Positions 26,192 through 37,159 are shown, numbered from the stretch's first letter. The stretch is DNA of 64,000 bases from Evansella caseinilytica (GCF_900107275.1 NZ_FNPI01000001.1:1-64000), one strand, 5' to 3'. Notes: generated by a model from the letters alone, not told the origin. Translations and numbers: made by a program.

Positions 26192-28406
26192 ACCATCTCC
26201 ACAACAGATTAAAGACGGACGCATCTATGCCGAAATGGGGTTGACGGACGACGAGTTTGCGCTTATCGAAAACACACTCGGAAGGCTCCCGAACTATACA
26301 GAAACTGGGCTGTTCTCCGTCATGTGGTCCGAGCATTGCAGCTACAAAAACTCCAAAGTGCTGTTGAAAAAATTCCCTGTTTCCGGAGAAAAAGTGTTGC
26401 AGGGTCCCGGAGAAGGTGCCGGGATCATTGATATCGGGGACGGGCAGGCGGTTGTGTTCAAAATTGAAAGCCATAACCATCCGTCGGCCATCGAACCGTA
26501 TCAAGGAGCGGCGACGGGTGTCGGCGGAATCATCCGCGATGTCTTTTCCATGGGGGCCCGTCCGGTAGCCCTGCTGAATTCCCTCCGCTTCGGCGAGCTG
26601 ACAACCCCGAGAGTGAAATACTTGTTCGAGGAAGTTGTGGCCGGAATCGCCGGTTACGGAAACTGCATCGGTATTCCGACTGTCGGCGGGGAAGTGCAAT
26701 TCGATCCTTGCTACGAAGGAAATCCGCTTGTCAATGCGATGTGCGTCGGGTTGATTGACCATCAAGATATTCAAAAGGGACAGGCAAAAGGCGTCGGCAA
26801 CTCCGTCATCTATGTCGGTGCCAGCACCGGCCGCGACGGCATCCATGGAGCGACGTTCGCATCGGAGGAATTAAGCGAAGCGTCCGAAGCCAAACGCCCG
26901 GCCGTTCAAGTAGGCGATCCGTTTATGGAAAAGCTTCTTCTGGAAGCTTGCTTAGAAGTCATCCAAAGCGATGCCCTTGTCGGCATTCAGGATATGGGAG
27001 CCGCAGGATTAACGTCGTCGTCGGCGGAAATGGCGAGCAAAGCCGGCTCGGGAATCGAAATGGACCTCGACAAAGTCCCGCAGCGGGAAAAAGGCATGAC
27101 GGCATATGAAATGATGCTGTCCGAATCACAAGAGCGGATGCTTCTTGTTGTGCAGACCGGACGCGAGCAGGAAATCATCGATGTATTTGAGCGCTGGGGT
27201 CTGGAAGCAACCGTTGTCGGCCGCGTGACGGAAGACAAGAAGCTGCGTCTGCTTCATCAAGGGGAAGTGGTGGCTGATGTCCCAGTTGATGCGTTGGCGG
27301 AGGAGGCACCTGTGTATCATAAGCCTTCCACAGAACCCGCCTTGTACCGGGAATTTCAGGCGTTGCCGACGTACCGTCCGGAGATCGGAAATCCCGGCGA
27401 CGTGCTGAAGCAGTTGTTGCAGCAGCCGACGATTGCCAGCAAAGAGTGGGTTTATAACCAATATGATTATATGGTCCGCACCAACACGGTCGTTTCTCCG
27501 GGATCGGATGCAGCGGTATTGCGGATTCGCGGGACGGAAAAAGCACTGGCGATGACAACCGACTGCAATTCCCGCTACCTCTATTTAGACCCATACATCG
27601 GAGGGCAGCTGGCGATTGCGGAAGCCGCAAGAAATCTCATCTGTTCCGGCGCGAAGCCGCTTGGCGTGACCGATTGCCTAAACTACGGAAATCCAGAGAA
27701 ACCGGAAATATTCTGGCAGCTGGAAAAATCGACAGACGGGCTGAGCGAAGCGTGTGAGAAGCTTGAAACGCCTGTTATCGGCGGCAACGTATCCTTATAT
27801 AATGAAACGAATGGCGAGGCGGTTTACCCTACTCCGGTCATTGGCATGGTCGGCTTGATCGAACACGTTGACCACATCACACGTCAGCAGTTTCAGAACG
27901 AAGGGGATGCCGTCTATCTCGTTGGGGAGGCAGGGGATGATTTTGGCGGCAGCGAGCTGCAGAAAATGCTTGAAGGCACCATTTCCGGAAAAGCGCCGGC
28001 GCTTGATCTCGATGTGGAAAAGCGTCGGCAGGAGGAAGTGCTGACAGCCATCCAGAACGGTACGGTGGCTTCCGCCCACGATTTAGCCGAAGGAGGCTTT
28101 CTCGTTGCGTTAGCGGAATGTACTTTCGGCACACCGTTCGGCGCCGATGTTCGGCTGCCGGGGGAAGCAGCGGTGAAGGAGTTGTTTGCCGAAACGCCGT
28201 CCCGCTATTTATTGACCGTGAAGGAAGAAAAACGGGCAGCATTTGAAGCGCTGGTCCCGGAAGCACGTTTTGTCGGCAGCGTGACAAAAGAACCGGTATT
28301 GACAGTGAAAGATGAAGCTGGACAACCGGTCGTGCAAGAACAAGTGAAGACACTTGAAGACACATGGAGAGGTGCCGTCGCATGCTTGCTGAAATCAAAG
28401 GCTTAA
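26175..28406 (+). CDS. purL: Phosphoribosylformylglycinamidine synthase, large subunit
   Basis: 743 aa, the small-type PurL that needs PurS and PurQ. It converts FGAR to FGAM with [15 protein letters not shown] near residue 55, [20 protein letters not shown] and [10 protein letters not shown] belong to the first AIRS-like domain; a second copy follows ([25 protein letters not shown]). GGAGGG precedes its ATG within the end of purQ. The 3' end overlaps purF by 25 bases. Confidence 0.97.
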   Translation: MQLLREPSPQQIKDGRIYAEMGLTDDEFALIENTLGRLPNYTETGLFSVMWSEHCSYKNSKVLLKKFPVSGEKVLQGPGEGAGIIDIGDGQAVVFKIESHNHPSAIEPYQGAATGVGGIIRDVFSMGARPVALLNSLRFGELTTPRVKYLFEEVVAGIAGYGNCIGIPTVGGEVQFDPCYEGNPLVNAMCVGLIDHQDIQKGQAKGVGNSVIYVGASTGRDGIHGATFASEELSEASEAKRPAVQVGDPFMEKLLLEACLEVIQSDALVGIQDMGAAGLTSSSAEMASKAGSGIEMDLDKVPQREKGMTAYEMMLSESQERMLLVVQTGREQEIIDVFERWGLEATVVGRVTEDKKLRLLHQGEVVADVPVDALAEEAPVYHKPSTEPALYREFQALPTYRPEIGNPGDVLKQLLQQPTIASKEWVYNQYDYMVRTNTVVSPGSDAAVLRIRGTEKALAMTTDCNSRYLYLDPYIGGQLAIAEAARNLICSGAKPLGVTDCLNYGNPEKPEIFWQLEKSTDGLSEACEKLETPVIGGNVSLYNETNGEAVYPTPVIGMVGLIEHVDHITRQQFQNEGDAVYLVGEAGDDFGGSELQKMLEGTISGKAPALDLDVEKRRQEEVLTAIQNGTVASAHDLAEGGFLVALAECTFGTPFGADVRLPGEAAVKELFAETPSRYLLTVKEEKRAAFEALVPEARFVGSVTKEPVLTVKDEAGQPVVQEQVKTLEDTWRGAVACLLKSKA

Positions 28407-29794
28407 ACGAGGAATGTGGTGTATTTGGAATCTGGGGACATAAAGACGCCGCCCATATTACGTATTACGGGCTCCACAGCCTTCAGCACCGCGGGCAGGA
28501 AGGCGCCGGCATCGTTGTGACAGACGGCGAGCGGTTAAAAGCCCATCGCGGCGTCGGACTTGTCAATGAAGTATTCAGTGATGGAGAGCTTGATCACCTC
28601 GAAGGAAAAGCGGCCATCGGACATGTGCGTTATACGACGGCGGGAGCCAGCGATTTAACGAACGTGCAGCCGCTGCTGTTCAACTCCCAGGCAGGGAGCC
28701 TTGCCCTTGCCCATAATGGAAACATAGTCAACGCCAACGCCCTGAAGCATCAGCTGGAGCGGCAGGGAAGTATTTTTCAGACAACGTCGGATACCGAGGT
28801 GCTGGCTCATTTGATTAAACGGAGCGGCTTTGAGCAGCAGAAGGATCAGATGAAGCATGCGTTGACAATGGTAAAAGGGGCTTATGCATTCATGATGATG
28901 GTGGAGGATAAGCTTATCGCCGCCCTTGATCCAAATGGACTGCGTCCGCTGTCCATCGGCAAGCTCGGAGACGCGTATGTTGTCGTTTCGGAAACATGTG
29001 CCCTGGATATCATCGGCGCGGTGTATGAACGGGAAGTCGAGCCGGGGGAAATAGTCATTATCGATGATAACGGGTTGACGAGTGAACGGTTTGCTTACAA
29101 AACGGAGCGGTCGATTTGCTCGATGGAATATGTTTATTTTGCGAGACCGGACAGCAATGTGGACGGAATCAATGTTCATCAGGCAAGGAAAAATTTAGGG
29201 AAGCAACTGGCCTATGAACATCCGGTGCAAGCCGATGTCGTCACCGGTGTGCCGGATTCCAGTATTTCCGCGGCCATCGGCTATGCCGAGCAAACGGGGA
29301 TTCCTTACGAGCTCGGCCTGATCAAGAACCGCTATGTCGGCAGAACGTTTATTCAGCCGTCGCAGGAACTCCGCGAACAGGGGGTAAAAATGAAACTGTC
29401 TGCCGTTCGCGGCGTTGTTGAAGGAAAACGGGTCGTGATGATCGACGATTCCATCGTCCGCGGGACGACAAGTCGCCGCATTGTCCGTCTGCTCAGGGAA
29501 GCGGGGGCGAAGGAAGTCCACGTCCGCATCAGCGCGCCGCCAATCACCAATCCGTGCTTTTACGGCATCGATACATCGACAAAGGGCGAATTAATCGCTG
29601 CTGTGAAAACACAGGAGGAAATTCGCGAAGAAATCGGAGCCGATTCATTGGCGTTTTTAAGTGTGGAAGGACTGATGATTGGCATCGGCCGCCAGGATCA
29701 GGGAGAGAATTGCGGCCAGTGCCTTGCTTGCTTTACGGGGCGCTACCCGACAGAAATTTATCCGGATACGGAACATCCGTATGCCAAGGTGTAG
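28382..29794 (+). CDS. purF: Amidophosphoribosyltransferase
   Basis: 470 aa; makes phosphoribosylamine from PRPP and glutamine, the committed step. The start at 28382 gives [16 protein letters not shown], in which the first 11 residues are the propeptide removed in B. subtilis PurF to expose the catalytic Cys. The PRPP site is [18 protein letters not shown]. Cysteines in [15 protein letters not shown] and [10 protein letters not shown] match the four ligands of the oxygen-sensitive 4Fe-4S cluster of Bacillus-type PurF. Confidence 0.97.
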   Translation: MLAEIKGLNEECGVFGIWGHKDAAHITYYGLHSLQHRGQEGAGIVVTDGERLKAHRGVGLVNEVFSDGELDHLEGKAAIGHVRYTTAGASDLTNVQPLLFNSQAGSLALAHNGNIVNANALKHQLERQGSIFQTTSDTEVLAHLIKRSGFEQQKDQMKHALTMVKGAYAFMMMVEDKLIAALDPNGLRPLSIGKLGDAYVVVSETCALDIIGAVYEREVEPGEIVIIDDNGLTSERFAYKTERSICSMEYVYFARPDSNVDGINVHQARKNLGKQLAYEHPVQADVVTGVPDSSISAAIGYAEQTGIPYELGLIKNRYVGRTFIQPSQELREQGVKMKLSAVRGVVEGKRVVMIDDSIVRGTTSRRIVRLLREAGAKEVHVRISAPPITNPCFYGIDTSTKGELIAAVKTQEEIREEIGADSLAFLSVEGLMIGIGRQDQGENCGQCLACFTGRYPTEIYPDTEHPYAKV

Positions 29795-29811
29795 GAAGAG
29801 GGGGAACGGAC

Positions 29812-30846
29812 ATGGCAAAAGCGTATGAATCAGCGGGTGTCAATATTGAAGCGGGATATGAGGGAGTACGCAGGATGAAAAAACATGTGGAGTCGACAAG
29901 GCGTCCGGAAGTGCTCGGTTCGCTTGGCGGCTTTGGCGGCTTGTTTGACCTTTCTTCCTTTTCTTACGAGGAACCGGTGCTTGTCTCAGGGACGGACGGC
30001 GTCGGCACGAAGCTGCTCATCGCGCAGGAGCTGGGAAAACACGATACGATAGGCATCGACGCTGTGGCAATGTGCGTGAACGATATTGTTGTTCAGGGGG
30101 CGGCACCGCTGTTTTTCCTCGATTATTTAGCACTTGGTGTCAATGACCCGGAAGTGGTGGAGCAGATTGTCGCCGGCATCGCGGAAGGCTGCCGGCAGGC
30201 GGGATGTGCCATCGTCGGCGGAGAGACCGCGGAAATGCCGGGACTGTATAAGCCGGAAGAGTATGATGTTGCCGGCTTTGTCGTCGGCATCGCTGAAAAG
30301 AAGCAGCTGCTGAACCCGGAAAAGGTAGCGGAAGGAAACGTGCTGCTCGGACTTGCTTCCAGCGGCGTCCACAGCAACGGCTTTTCCCTTGTCCGCAAAA
30401 TCGTGAAGGAGCAGGGGCTTGGTTGGAACGACGCCTTTGACGACTCGGAGAAAACATTAGGGGAGGTTTTTCTCACCCCTACAAAAATCTACGTCAATGC
30501 TCTTCAGCCTTTCTTTGGAACCGGCAAGGTGAACGGGGCGGCTCACATCACTGGAGGAGGTTTTATTGAGAATCTGCCGCGCATGTTTCCAGAGGGCTTA
30601 ACAGCGGAAGTTGATCTCGGTTCGTGGGACGTTCCCGCTGTTTTCCATTGGTTAAAGGAAAAGGGAGAGCTTTCGGCAGCGGATTTGTTTGCGACGTTTA
30701 ACATGGGCATCGGTCTGGTGCTGGCGGTTGCTTCTGAGGACGTGGCGGAAGTGGTGGACGAGCTTCGGAAACAAGGGGAGTCGCCGACGGTGATTGGACA
30801 GGTGGTTCGCGGCTCGGAAGTTGTTTTCAAGGGGGAAGTGAAATGA
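29812..30846 (+). CDS. purM: Phosphoribosylformylglycinamidine cyclo-ligase
   Basis: AIR synthetase, 344 aa. SYEEPVLVSGTDGVGTKLLI, ALGVNDPEVVEQIVAGIAEG and IVGGETAEMPG are family hallmarks. The start at 29812 (MAKAYESAGVNIEAGYEGV) follows GGAAGAGGGGG; the open frame continues upstream through purF in another reading frame, but that part is not coding. Overlaps purN by four bases. Confidence 0.97.
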   Translation: MAKAYESAGVNIEAGYEGVRRMKKHVESTRRPEVLGSLGGFGGLFDLSSFSYEEPVLVSGTDGVGTKLLIAQELGKHDTIGIDAVAMCVNDIVVQGAAPLFFLDYLALGVNDPEVVEQIVAGIAEGCRQAGCAIVGGETAEMPGLYKPEEYDVAGFVVGIAEKKQLLNPEKVAEGNVLLGLASSGVHSNGFSLVRKIVKEQGLGWNDAFDDSEKTLGEVFLTPTKIYVNALQPFFGTGKVNGAAHITGGGFIENLPRMFPEGLTAEVDLGSWDVPAVFHWLKEKGELSAADLFATFNMGIGLVLAVASEDVAEVVDELRKQGESPTVIGQVVRGSEVVFKGEVK

Positions 30847-31427
30847 ACCTTGCCGTATTTGCTTCGGGAAGTGGCAGTAATTTTGAAGCGATCATCGAAG
30901 CTATCAATAATGGGGAAGTCCGCGGAGAAATAAAGCTGCTTGTGTGTGACCATCCGGGTGCTTATGCTGTCAAGCGGGCGGAGAAGCATGGGATTCCGGT
31001 GTTCACGGCGGTTCTGAAAACATTCGCTTCAAAGGCGGCGTTTGAGGAAGCTGTTCTTGCCGAGCTGCGAAAGCATGAGGTGGAACTGGTGATTCTGGCA
31101 GGCTTTATGAGGCTGATCGGGCCGGTGCTGCTGTCGGCATATGAACAGCGGATATTGAATATTCATCCATCGCTGCTTCCGGCCTTCCCGGGGCTGGATG
31201 CCATCGGCCAGGCTTTTGCCGCCGGTGTAAAAGTGAGCGGTGTGACGGTGCATTACGTGGATGCGGGAATGGATACGGGACCGATCATTGCTCAGGAGTG
31301 TGTGAAAATTGACGAGAGCGATACGATAGAGGATTTGCAAAGGAACATTCAGCGAGTCGAACATCAGCTTTATCCACAAACGATTCAGCAAGTCATTGAA
31401 CAAATAAAGGGGAGTGTGCATTCGTGA
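30843..31427 (+). CDS. purN: Phosphoribosylglycinamide formyltransferase
   Basis: 194 aa, folate-dependent GAR transformylase. [17 protein letters not shown] binds the phosphate; [20 protein letters not shown] and [14 protein letters not shown] contain the catalytic Asn-His-Asp set. Coupled by four-base overlaps to purM and purH. Confidence 0.97.
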   Translation: MNLAVFASGSGSNFEAIIEAINNGEVRGEIKLLVCDHPGAYAVKRAEKHGIPVFTAVLKTFASKAAFEEAVLAELRKHEVELVILAGFMRLIGPVLLSAYEQRILNIHPSLLPAFPGLDAIGQAFAAGVKVSGVTVHYVDAGMDTGPIIAQECVKIDESDTIEDLQRNIQRVEHQLYPQTIQQVIEQIKGSVHS

Positions 31428-32959
31428 AAAAGCGTGCGTTAGTAAGTGTTTCCGATAAAACAGGAATCGTCGAGTTTGTCCGGAGTCTGGAAGCGGCAGG
31501 AGTGGAAATTATTTCAACCGGCGGGACGAAAAAGGCGCTCGAGGAAGCGGGAGTCCACGTTATCGGAATCGAAGCTGTGACGAATTTTCCTGAAATGATG
31601 GACGGCCGTGTAAAAACGCTTCATCCGAATATTCACGGCGGACTGTTGGCCGTAAGAGAAAATCCTGCTCACATGGCAGCTGCGAAAGAGCATGCCATTG
31701 AAATGATCGATTATGTTGTCGTCAATCTTTACCCGTTTCAAGCGACGATCGAAAATCCGGAGGCGACGTTTGCTGATGCCATCGAAAACATTGATATCGG
31801 TGGGCCGTCAATGCTTCGTTCCGCAGCGAAAAACCACGCGTCCGTGGCGGTGATCGTTGATGCGGCCGACTATGACACGGTTGTGGAAGACCTGGAAGCG
31901 AATGGGGAGCTGTCCGCAGAGCGGAAACGGAAGCTGGCGGCAAAAGCGTTCCGGCATACGGCGGCTTATGATGCGCTGATCGCAGAATACTTAACACAGC
32001 AAGTCGGGGAAGAGGCGCCGGAAAAATTAACGGTTACTTATAATTTGCGACAGCAGCTTCGCTATGGGGAAAATCCACATCAGCAGGCGAGCTTTTATGA
32101 AAAGCCGTTAGGCCACCGGCTGTCAGTTGCCCACGCGGAACAGCTTCACGGAAAAGAGCTGTCCTACAACAATATCAACGATGCCGATGCAGCGCTGTCA
32201 GTTGTCCGCGACTTTCACGAGCCGGCTGTTGCGGCGATCAAGCATATGAATCCATGCGGTGTCGGTGTCGGGGAAACGGTTTTCGCCGCTTACACGAAAG
32301 CGTACGAAGCAGATCCGGTTTCGATTTTCGGCGGCATCGTCGCTGCCAACCGGGAAATCGACGGCGAAACAGCGAAGAAAATGAAGGAGATTTTCCTTGA
32401 AGTGGTCATTGCCCCGGGCTTTACCGAGGAAGCGCTGGCCGTGTTATCAGAGAAAAAGAATTTGCGCTTGCTGACAGTGGCGTTCAATCAGAGTCAACCG
32501 CTGGAACGGCGCATCACCAGCGTCTCCGGCGGTGTGCTGATGCAGGAGGCAGATGCGTTGAGCTTTGAGGATGTGTCAGTGACAAATCCGACGAAGCGCG
32601 AGCCGTCGGAGGAGGAATGGAAGCAGCTGAAGATGGCCTGGAAAGTCGTCAAGCATGTGAAGTCCAATGCCATCGTCCTCGCCAAAGGAGATCAGACGAT
32701 CGGGATCGGTGCCGGACAAATGAATCGCGTCGGCTCCGCCAACATTGCCATTGAGCAGGCCGGTGAGGAGGTAAAAGGAGCTGTCCTTGCATCCGATGCT
32801 TTTTTCCCAATGAGCGATACGGTGGAGGCGGCGGCAAAAGCCGGAATCACGGCAATTATCCAGCCGGGGGGCTCGATTCGTGACCAGGAATCCATCGACA
32901 TGGCGGACAAATACGGCATCGCCATGGTTTTTACCGGAGTCAGACACTTTAAGCATTAA
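31424..32959 (+). CDS. purH: Bifunctional AICAR transformylase/IMP cyclohydrolase
   Basis: 511 aa, last two steps to IMP. N-terminal MGS-like cyclohydrolase domain ([49 protein letters not shown]) and C-terminal transformylase ([29 protein letters not shown] with the Lys-His pair). GTG start at 31424 overlapping the purN stop. Confidence 0.97.
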   Translation: MKKRALVSVSDKTGIVEFVRSLEAAGVEIISTGGTKKALEEAGVHVIGIEAVTNFPEMMDGRVKTLHPNIHGGLLAVRENPAHMAAAKEHAIEMIDYVVVNLYPFQATIENPEATFADAIENIDIGGPSMLRSAAKNHASVAVIVDAADYDTVVEDLEANGELSAERKRKLAAKAFRHTAAYDALIAEYLTQQVGEEAPEKLTVTYNLRQQLRYGENPHQQASFYEKPLGHRLSVAHAEQLHGKELSYNNINDADAALSVVRDFHEPAVAAIKHMNPCGVGVGETVFAAYTKAYEADPVSIFGGIVAANREIDGETAKKMKEIFLEVVIAPGFTEEALAVLSEKKNLRLLTVAFNQSQPLERRITSVSGGVLMQEADALSFEDVSVTNPTKREPSEEEWKQLKMAWKVVKHVKSNAIVLAKGDQTIGIGAGQMNRVGSANIAIEQAGEEVKGAVLASDAFFPMSDTVEAAAKAGITAIIQPGGSIRDQESIDMADKYGIAMVFTGVRHFKH

Positions 32960-32960
32960 A

Positions 32961-33000
32961 GCGTTCGTTCAAAAAGATCGCTCTTTATCTTTTTGAACAT
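32961..33000 (+). repeat. Hairpin between purH and purD (ends-only element)
   Basis: GTTCAAAAAGAT and ATCTTTTTGAAC enclose CGCTCTTT and pair perfectly. The arms are the same as the end hairpin of family B repeats, but no body follows. It lies within the operon, 33 bases before purD, without a T-run. Confidence 0.75.
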
Positions 33001-33032
33001 AAACTAAATGATGAACAAGAGGGGCGATCGTT

Positions 33033-34310
33033 TTGAAGGTACTAGTCATTGGCAGCGGCGGACGGGAACATGCATTGTGCTGGAAACTGAAGCAGTCCGC
33101 AAAGGTGAGCGACATTTTTGCTGCTCCCGGCAGCGACGGGATGGCGGAAGACGGCGTCAAGGTGGTTGACATTGCGGAAAACGATCATGACGGCTTGATT
33201 CGGTTTGCGAAAGAAGCAGGGATCGGGTTAACGGTAGTCGGGCCGGAAGCACCGCTTGTCAGCGGCGTCGTGGATGCATTTCAGGCGGATGGCCTGGCGA
33301 TTTTCGGTCCGACGAAAGCGGCGGCCACCCTGGAGGGCAGCAAGCAATTTGCAAAGGAAATAATGAAAAAATACAGCATTCCCACTGCGGCATACGAGGC
33401 GTTCACCGAATTAGCGGCAGCAAAAGCATACGTTGAAAAACAAGGTGCGCCAATTGTCGTGAAAGCAGACGGACTTGCTGCCGGCAAGGGAGTTGTCGTA
33501 GCCGAGACAAAACAGGAGGCCATTGAAGCTCTTGAGCATATCATGAGCGCCCGTGTTTTCGGCGATGCCGGCTCAGCGGTTGTCATCGAAGAATGCCTCG
33601 TGGGCGAGGAACTGTCGCTGATGGCATTCGTTCATGGCGAAACGGTCATACCGATGGTTCCCGTTCAGGATCACAAACGTGCTCATGATGGGGATCAAGG
33701 ACCAAACACCGGCGGTATGGGGGCATATTCTCCGGTTCCTCATATAGAGGCACACTGGGTTACAGCGGCGGAAAAAACGATTCTTCGGCCGATGGCAAAA
33801 GCAATGGTTAAGGAAGGTGTGCCGTTTACCGGAATATTATACGCGGGATTAATGATGACCGAACAAGGCCCGAAAGTCATCGAGTTCAACGCCCGGTTCG
33901 GAGATCCTGAGACACAGGTGGTGCTCCCACGGCTGAAAACTGATTTGCTTCATGTCATTGAGCAGACGATGGCTGGAGAGGAGATCGAATTATCCTGGGG
34001 CGCCGAGGCATGCGCCGGTGTTGTACTCGCATCGGAAGGGTATCCGGGTTCCTATCCGAAAGGAACTCCGATGAATGTTCCTGCATTGGATACAGACGAG
34101 CAAAAATGGTTTCACGCCGGCACGAAAAAAACAGACAGCGGTTGGGTAACCAACGGGGGACGCGTGATATTGCTGTCGTCTTTAGGTAAAAATCTTGATG
34201 CCGCCCTTGAAAAAACGTATGCGGCACTGAATGTCCATGATTGGGACGGGCTGTTTTATCGTTCGGATATCGGCAGCCGTGCGGTAACCCTTTCCAGCAG
34301 AAAAAAATAA
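33033..34310 (+). CDS. purD: Phosphoribosylamine-glycine ligase
   Basis: GAR synthetase, 425 aa, ATP-grasp fold. LVIGSGGREHALCWKL at the N-terminus, PIVVKADGLAAGKGVVVAET in the ATP site, and HKRAHDGDQGPNTGGMGAYSP and EFNARFGDPETQ signatures. It starts with TTG at 33033, eight bases after AAGAGGGG. Last gene of the purine operon; a terminator follows. Confidence 0.97.
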   Translation: MKVLVIGSGGREHALCWKLKQSAKVSDIFAAPGSDGMAEDGVKVVDIAENDHDGLIRFAKEAGIGLTVVGPEAPLVSGVVDAFQADGLAIFGPTKAAATLEGSKQFAKEIMKKYSIPTAAYEAFTELAAAKAYVEKQGAPIVVKADGLAAGKGVVVAETKQEAIEALEHIMSARVFGDAGSAVVIEECLVGEELSLMAFVHGETVIPMVPVQDHKRAHDGDQGPNTGGMGAYSPVPHIEAHWVTAAEKTILRPMAKAMVKEGVPFTGILYAGLMMTEQGPKVIEFNARFGDPETQVVLPRLKTDLLHVIEQTMAGEEIELSWGAEACAGVVLASEGYPGSYPKGTPMNVPALDTDEQKWFHAGTKKTDSGWVTNGGRVILLSSLGKNLDAALEKTYAALNVHDWDGLFYRSDIGSRAVTLSSRKK

Positions 34311-34332
34311 TGTCACTGTGCCAAACGGAAGG

Positions 34333-34370
34333 CGCCTTGCGTTCGGAAACGAACGCAAAGGCGTCTTTTC
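34333..34370 (+). terminator. Terminator of the purine operon
   Basis: CGCCTTGCGTTCG (34333-34345) pairs with CGAACGCAAAGGCG (34350-34363) around GAAA, with one bulged A, followed by TCTTTTC. Confidence 0.82.
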
Positions 34371-34505
34371 ACTTGGATTGAAATCCTCGCTATGCAAATT
34401 TAATAAAAATGTAATTTTTGTTTAATCTAATCTTAATATTAAATAAGAGGGAAAAAATGAAAAATAACGAAACTTTTTATTAAGTTATTCGTAATATAAG
34501 TATAT

Positions 34506-34610
34506 GTGTTTATTTCAAAAGAAGTTTTTTTATCTTTTTGAACAAACACGATGCAATGAGTGGTTTCTTGTAGATGGCGCATCGAGCGGAACCATTACCT
34601 TTTTGAACAT
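34506..34610 (+). repeat. Dispersed repeat, family B, short copy
   Basis: GTGTTTATTTCAAAAGAAG...ATCTTTTTGAACAAACAC at the left, then CACGATGCAATGAGTGG, GGCGCATCGAGCGGAACC and the right end CCTTTTTGAACAT. The rest of 34371-34696 is AT-rich and shows no gene. Confidence 0.75.
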
Positions 34611-34696
34611 CCTCTATATGTGTTTTTTATAAAGGATTTTACAGCTGTTCATTAACCTGGTAAAATTATTTGTTAATGATTTCACTAAACAACACA

Positions 34697-34726
34697 TGAA
34701 AAAACCGGGCACTAAGTTACCCGGTT
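34697..34726 (-). terminator. Terminator of the DUF2892-like gene
   Basis: On the minus strand AACCGGG...CCCGGTT (34726-34703) with a ten-base loop is followed by TTTTTTC. It lies 20 bases beyond the stop of the minus-strand gene. Confidence 0.75.
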
Positions 34727-34746
34727 CGTTCCGATCACGACAGAAA

Positions 34747-35049
34747 TCATGATGGGTTTACCCCTTCCGTGCCGTTGGCGGAGTCTGTGTGATGATGATG
34801 AACATCGTGTTCTGGATGGCAGCAATGATGGTGTTCGTGATGCCGCTGCCGATTGATTTCTTCAAAAAGATACGTTAGCGGGCAGAAGCGAGTGTATCCT
34901 TCCGCGATATGCATTGCGCCTGTCATGGCAATCAGAAGCGATAACAGCTCTCCGGGACGGCGTACGAGCCTGGAAATTGCCCAGGAAAGCAGGGTGAAAC
35001 CGCAAGTAATACGAAGAAACGCATTAATCAATCCGATGTTTGGTTTCAT
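34747..35049 (-). CDS. Small membrane protein, DUF2892-like, with His-rich tail
   Basis: 100 aa. MKPNIGLINAFLRITCGFTLL and ELLSLLIAMTGAMHIAEGYTRFCPLTYLF fit the DUF2892 (YgaP-like membrane) family: two hydrophobic segments and a conserved GYTRFCPLY-type motif near residue 58. The tail (about 68-90) is rich in His with one Cys pair (HHEHHHCCHPEHDVHHHH), which suggests metal binding on the cytoplasmic side. GGAGGTCG lies eight bases before the ATG. Function unknown. Confidence 0.78.
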   Translation of the reverse strand: MKPNIGLINAFLRITCGFTLLSWAISRLVRRPGELLSLLIAMTGAMHIAEGYTRFCPLTYLFEEINRQRHHEHHHCCHPEHDVHHHHTDSANGTEGVNPS

Positions 35050-35268
35050 AAAACGACCTCCATGTTTAAATGTGTGTTTAAATTTTTACAAATTCTTTAC
35101 TGATTTAAAGGAGAGAAATATGTTACGATAATAAAAACATAAGTTTCTACACAAGCCTTCGGGAAGAAACCTTTCATGATCAGCACAGGATCAGCTTCAA
35201 TTGAATACCGGCCGCACAAGGAACCTGCAGGCAAATACACCATAAATTCGGATGCAGGCAAACGATTT

Positions 35269-35282
35269 TGAAAACGCTTTCC
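35269..35282 (+). promoter_or_regulatory. cre-like site upstream of yerA
   Basis: TGAAAACGCTTTCC fits the CcpA site consensus TGWNANCGNTNWCA except for its last base. It stands in the 355-base gap between the divergent DUF2892-like and yerA genes, 122 bases before yerA. No gene is seen in 35050-35404. Confidence 0.5.
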
Positions 35283-35404
35283 TGAAGGGTGTTCCATATG
35301 GTGATTGCGACTGCTAACACGCCGATGACAGCCGATAATAAACAATGATATTTGGAATGACAAAGAACGATAAAAAATTATCTTAAAAAAGTTGGGTGAT
35401 ACGG

Positions 35405-37153
35405 ATGGTGAAAGGTTTTTCACATTATTGGACAAAAATAGAAATACGCAGACAATTGGATGTCATCCGCGGGAAAACTGCCCCGACAAAAGTGATTGCC
35501 AATGCTAAATGGTTAAACAGTTTTCGTAAATCCTGGATGGAGGGAAACATTTGGATTTACCATGACCGAATCGTGTATGTCGGTGAACGGTTTCCCGATG
35601 TGATTACCGAAAGTACGGAGATAGTCGACGCTACCAATAAATATGTTGTTCCAGGTTATATTGAGCATCACGCGCATCCATTCCAGTTATATCATCCCCT
35701 GACGCTGGCACAATATGCATGCGAACGGGGAACAACAACAATGATAAATGACAACTTAATGTTATTTTTGCAGATAGACAAAAAGAAAGCGCTTACGATG
35801 TTGGATAATCTACAGAAGACACCTGCCACAATGCTGTGGTGGGCGAGATACGATGCGCAGACCGAGCTGCTGGACGGAAATGAAGCCTTTACGTTTTCAA
35901 AAGTAAAAGCCTGGCTCGATCATCCATATGTTGTTCAAGGAGGAGAACTAACGGACTGGCTCCGCGTGCTTCAAGGCGACGATACGATTCTTCACTGGAT
36001 GCTCGATACAAAGGATATTCGCAAGCCGATTGAAGGTCACTTGCCTGGTGCCGGAGAAAAAACAATCACGCAAATGGCGTTGCTCGGCGTTGATGGTGAC
36101 CATGAGGCGATGACAGGGGAAGAAGTGCTGCGCCGGCTCGATTTAGGGATGACGGCTTCGCTGCGCTATTCATCGATCCGCCCGGATTTGCCTGGTATCC
36201 TGCAGGAATTGCATGCTGCCGGGTTCAGGCAATATGACCATTTGTTGATGACGACGGATGGTTCCACGCCGGGCTTTATGAAAAAAGGTGTGATGGATCA
36301 TCTGATTAAACTTGCTGTAGAGCAGGGAGTGCCGTTTATTGATGCGGTGGGGATGTGTACTTATAATCCTGCGAAATATTTTCATATGGAAGATATGCTG
36401 GGAATGATTGCTCCAGGACGGATTGCCAACCTCAACCTCCTTACGTCAACGGAAGAACCGTTGCCGACCGATGTGCTGGCAAAAGGAGAATGGGTAAGAA
36501 GGGAGTCGCAGCCTTGCTTTCCGCGCGGGGAATTCCCTTGGGAAACATACGGGTTACAGCCGTTGGAGCTTGATTGGGAGCTGAAAAAGGAGGACTTTCA
36601 TTTTTCCCTGCCGATTGGCGTGGAGATGGTGAATGAAGTGATTTTAAAACCTTACCGCCTTTCGAACGATTTATCGTTGGAGGCGCTGCCGCCGTCATCC
36701 GAAGAGTGCTTTTTTATGCTGATCGACCGCAACGGGAAATGGTCTGTCACAACGGCAATGAAAGGATTTGCCGATAATTTATACGGCTTTGCCAGTTCTT
36801 TTTCCAATACTGGCGATATCATTTTGATCGGAAAAAGCAAACAGGGCTTGCTGGCTGCTTTCAACGAATTAAAGAAGCAAAAGGGCGGGATTGTCCTCGT
36901 TGATCCGGAAGGACCTGTTGCTTCGATCCCGTTGACTTTATCAGGACTGATGTCGACAGCATCCATGGAAACGCTGATGGCAAAGGAAGCGGCAATGAAA
37001 GTGGCTTTGTCGGAAAGAGGGTACCGGTTTTCCGACCCGATTTACAGCCTGCTGTTTTTTTCTGCGACACATTTGCCGTATATCCGAGTAACGCAAAAGG
37101 GAATATTTGATGTAAAAAAGAAAAAAGTACTCTTTCCTTCAATTATGCGTTAA
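35405..37153 (+). CDS. yerA: Adenine deaminase-like amidohydrolase
   Basis: 582 aa; member of the metal-dependent amidohydrolase superfamily, matching B. subtilis YerA in length and chromosomal position. Adenine deaminase makes hypoxanthine and ammonia. Metal-site segments: YIEHHAHPFQ, PIEGHLPGAGEKT, a VDGDHEAMTGEEVL block and LLMTTDGSTPG. The C-terminal half (AMKGFADN, GDIILIGKSKQGLL, SGLMSTASMETL) resembles the adenine deaminase C-terminal domain. The start at 35405 is preferred over GTG 35396; the ribosome site is weak either way. The motifs differ somewhat from classical Ade, so the true substrate should be held open. Confidence 0.82.
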   Translation: MVKGFSHYWTKIEIRRQLDVIRGKTAPTKVIANAKWLNSFRKSWMEGNIWIYHDRIVYVGERFPDVITESTEIVDATNKYVVPGYIEHHAHPFQLYHPLTLAQYACERGTTTMINDNLMLFLQIDKKKALTMLDNLQKTPATMLWWARYDAQTELLDGNEAFTFSKVKAWLDHPYVVQGGELTDWLRVLQGDDTILHWMLDTKDIRKPIEGHLPGAGEKTITQMALLGVDGDHEAMTGEEVLRRLDLGMTASLRYSSIRPDLPGILQELHAAGFRQYDHLLMTTDGSTPGFMKKGVMDHLIKLAVEQGVPFIDAVGMCTYNPAKYFHMEDMLGMIAPGRIANLNLLTSTEEPLPTDVLAKGEWVRRESQPCFPRGEFPWETYGLQPLELDWELKKEDFHFSLPIGVEMVNEVILKPYRLSNDLSLEALPPSSEECFFMLIDRNGKWSVTTAMKGFADNLYGFASSFSNTGDIILIGKSKQGLLAAFNELKKQKGGIVLVDPEGPVASIPLTLSGLMSTASMETLMAKEAAMKVALSERGYRFSDPIYSLLFFSATHLPYIRVTQKGIFDVKKKKVLFPSIMR

Positions 37154-37159
37154 ACTATA

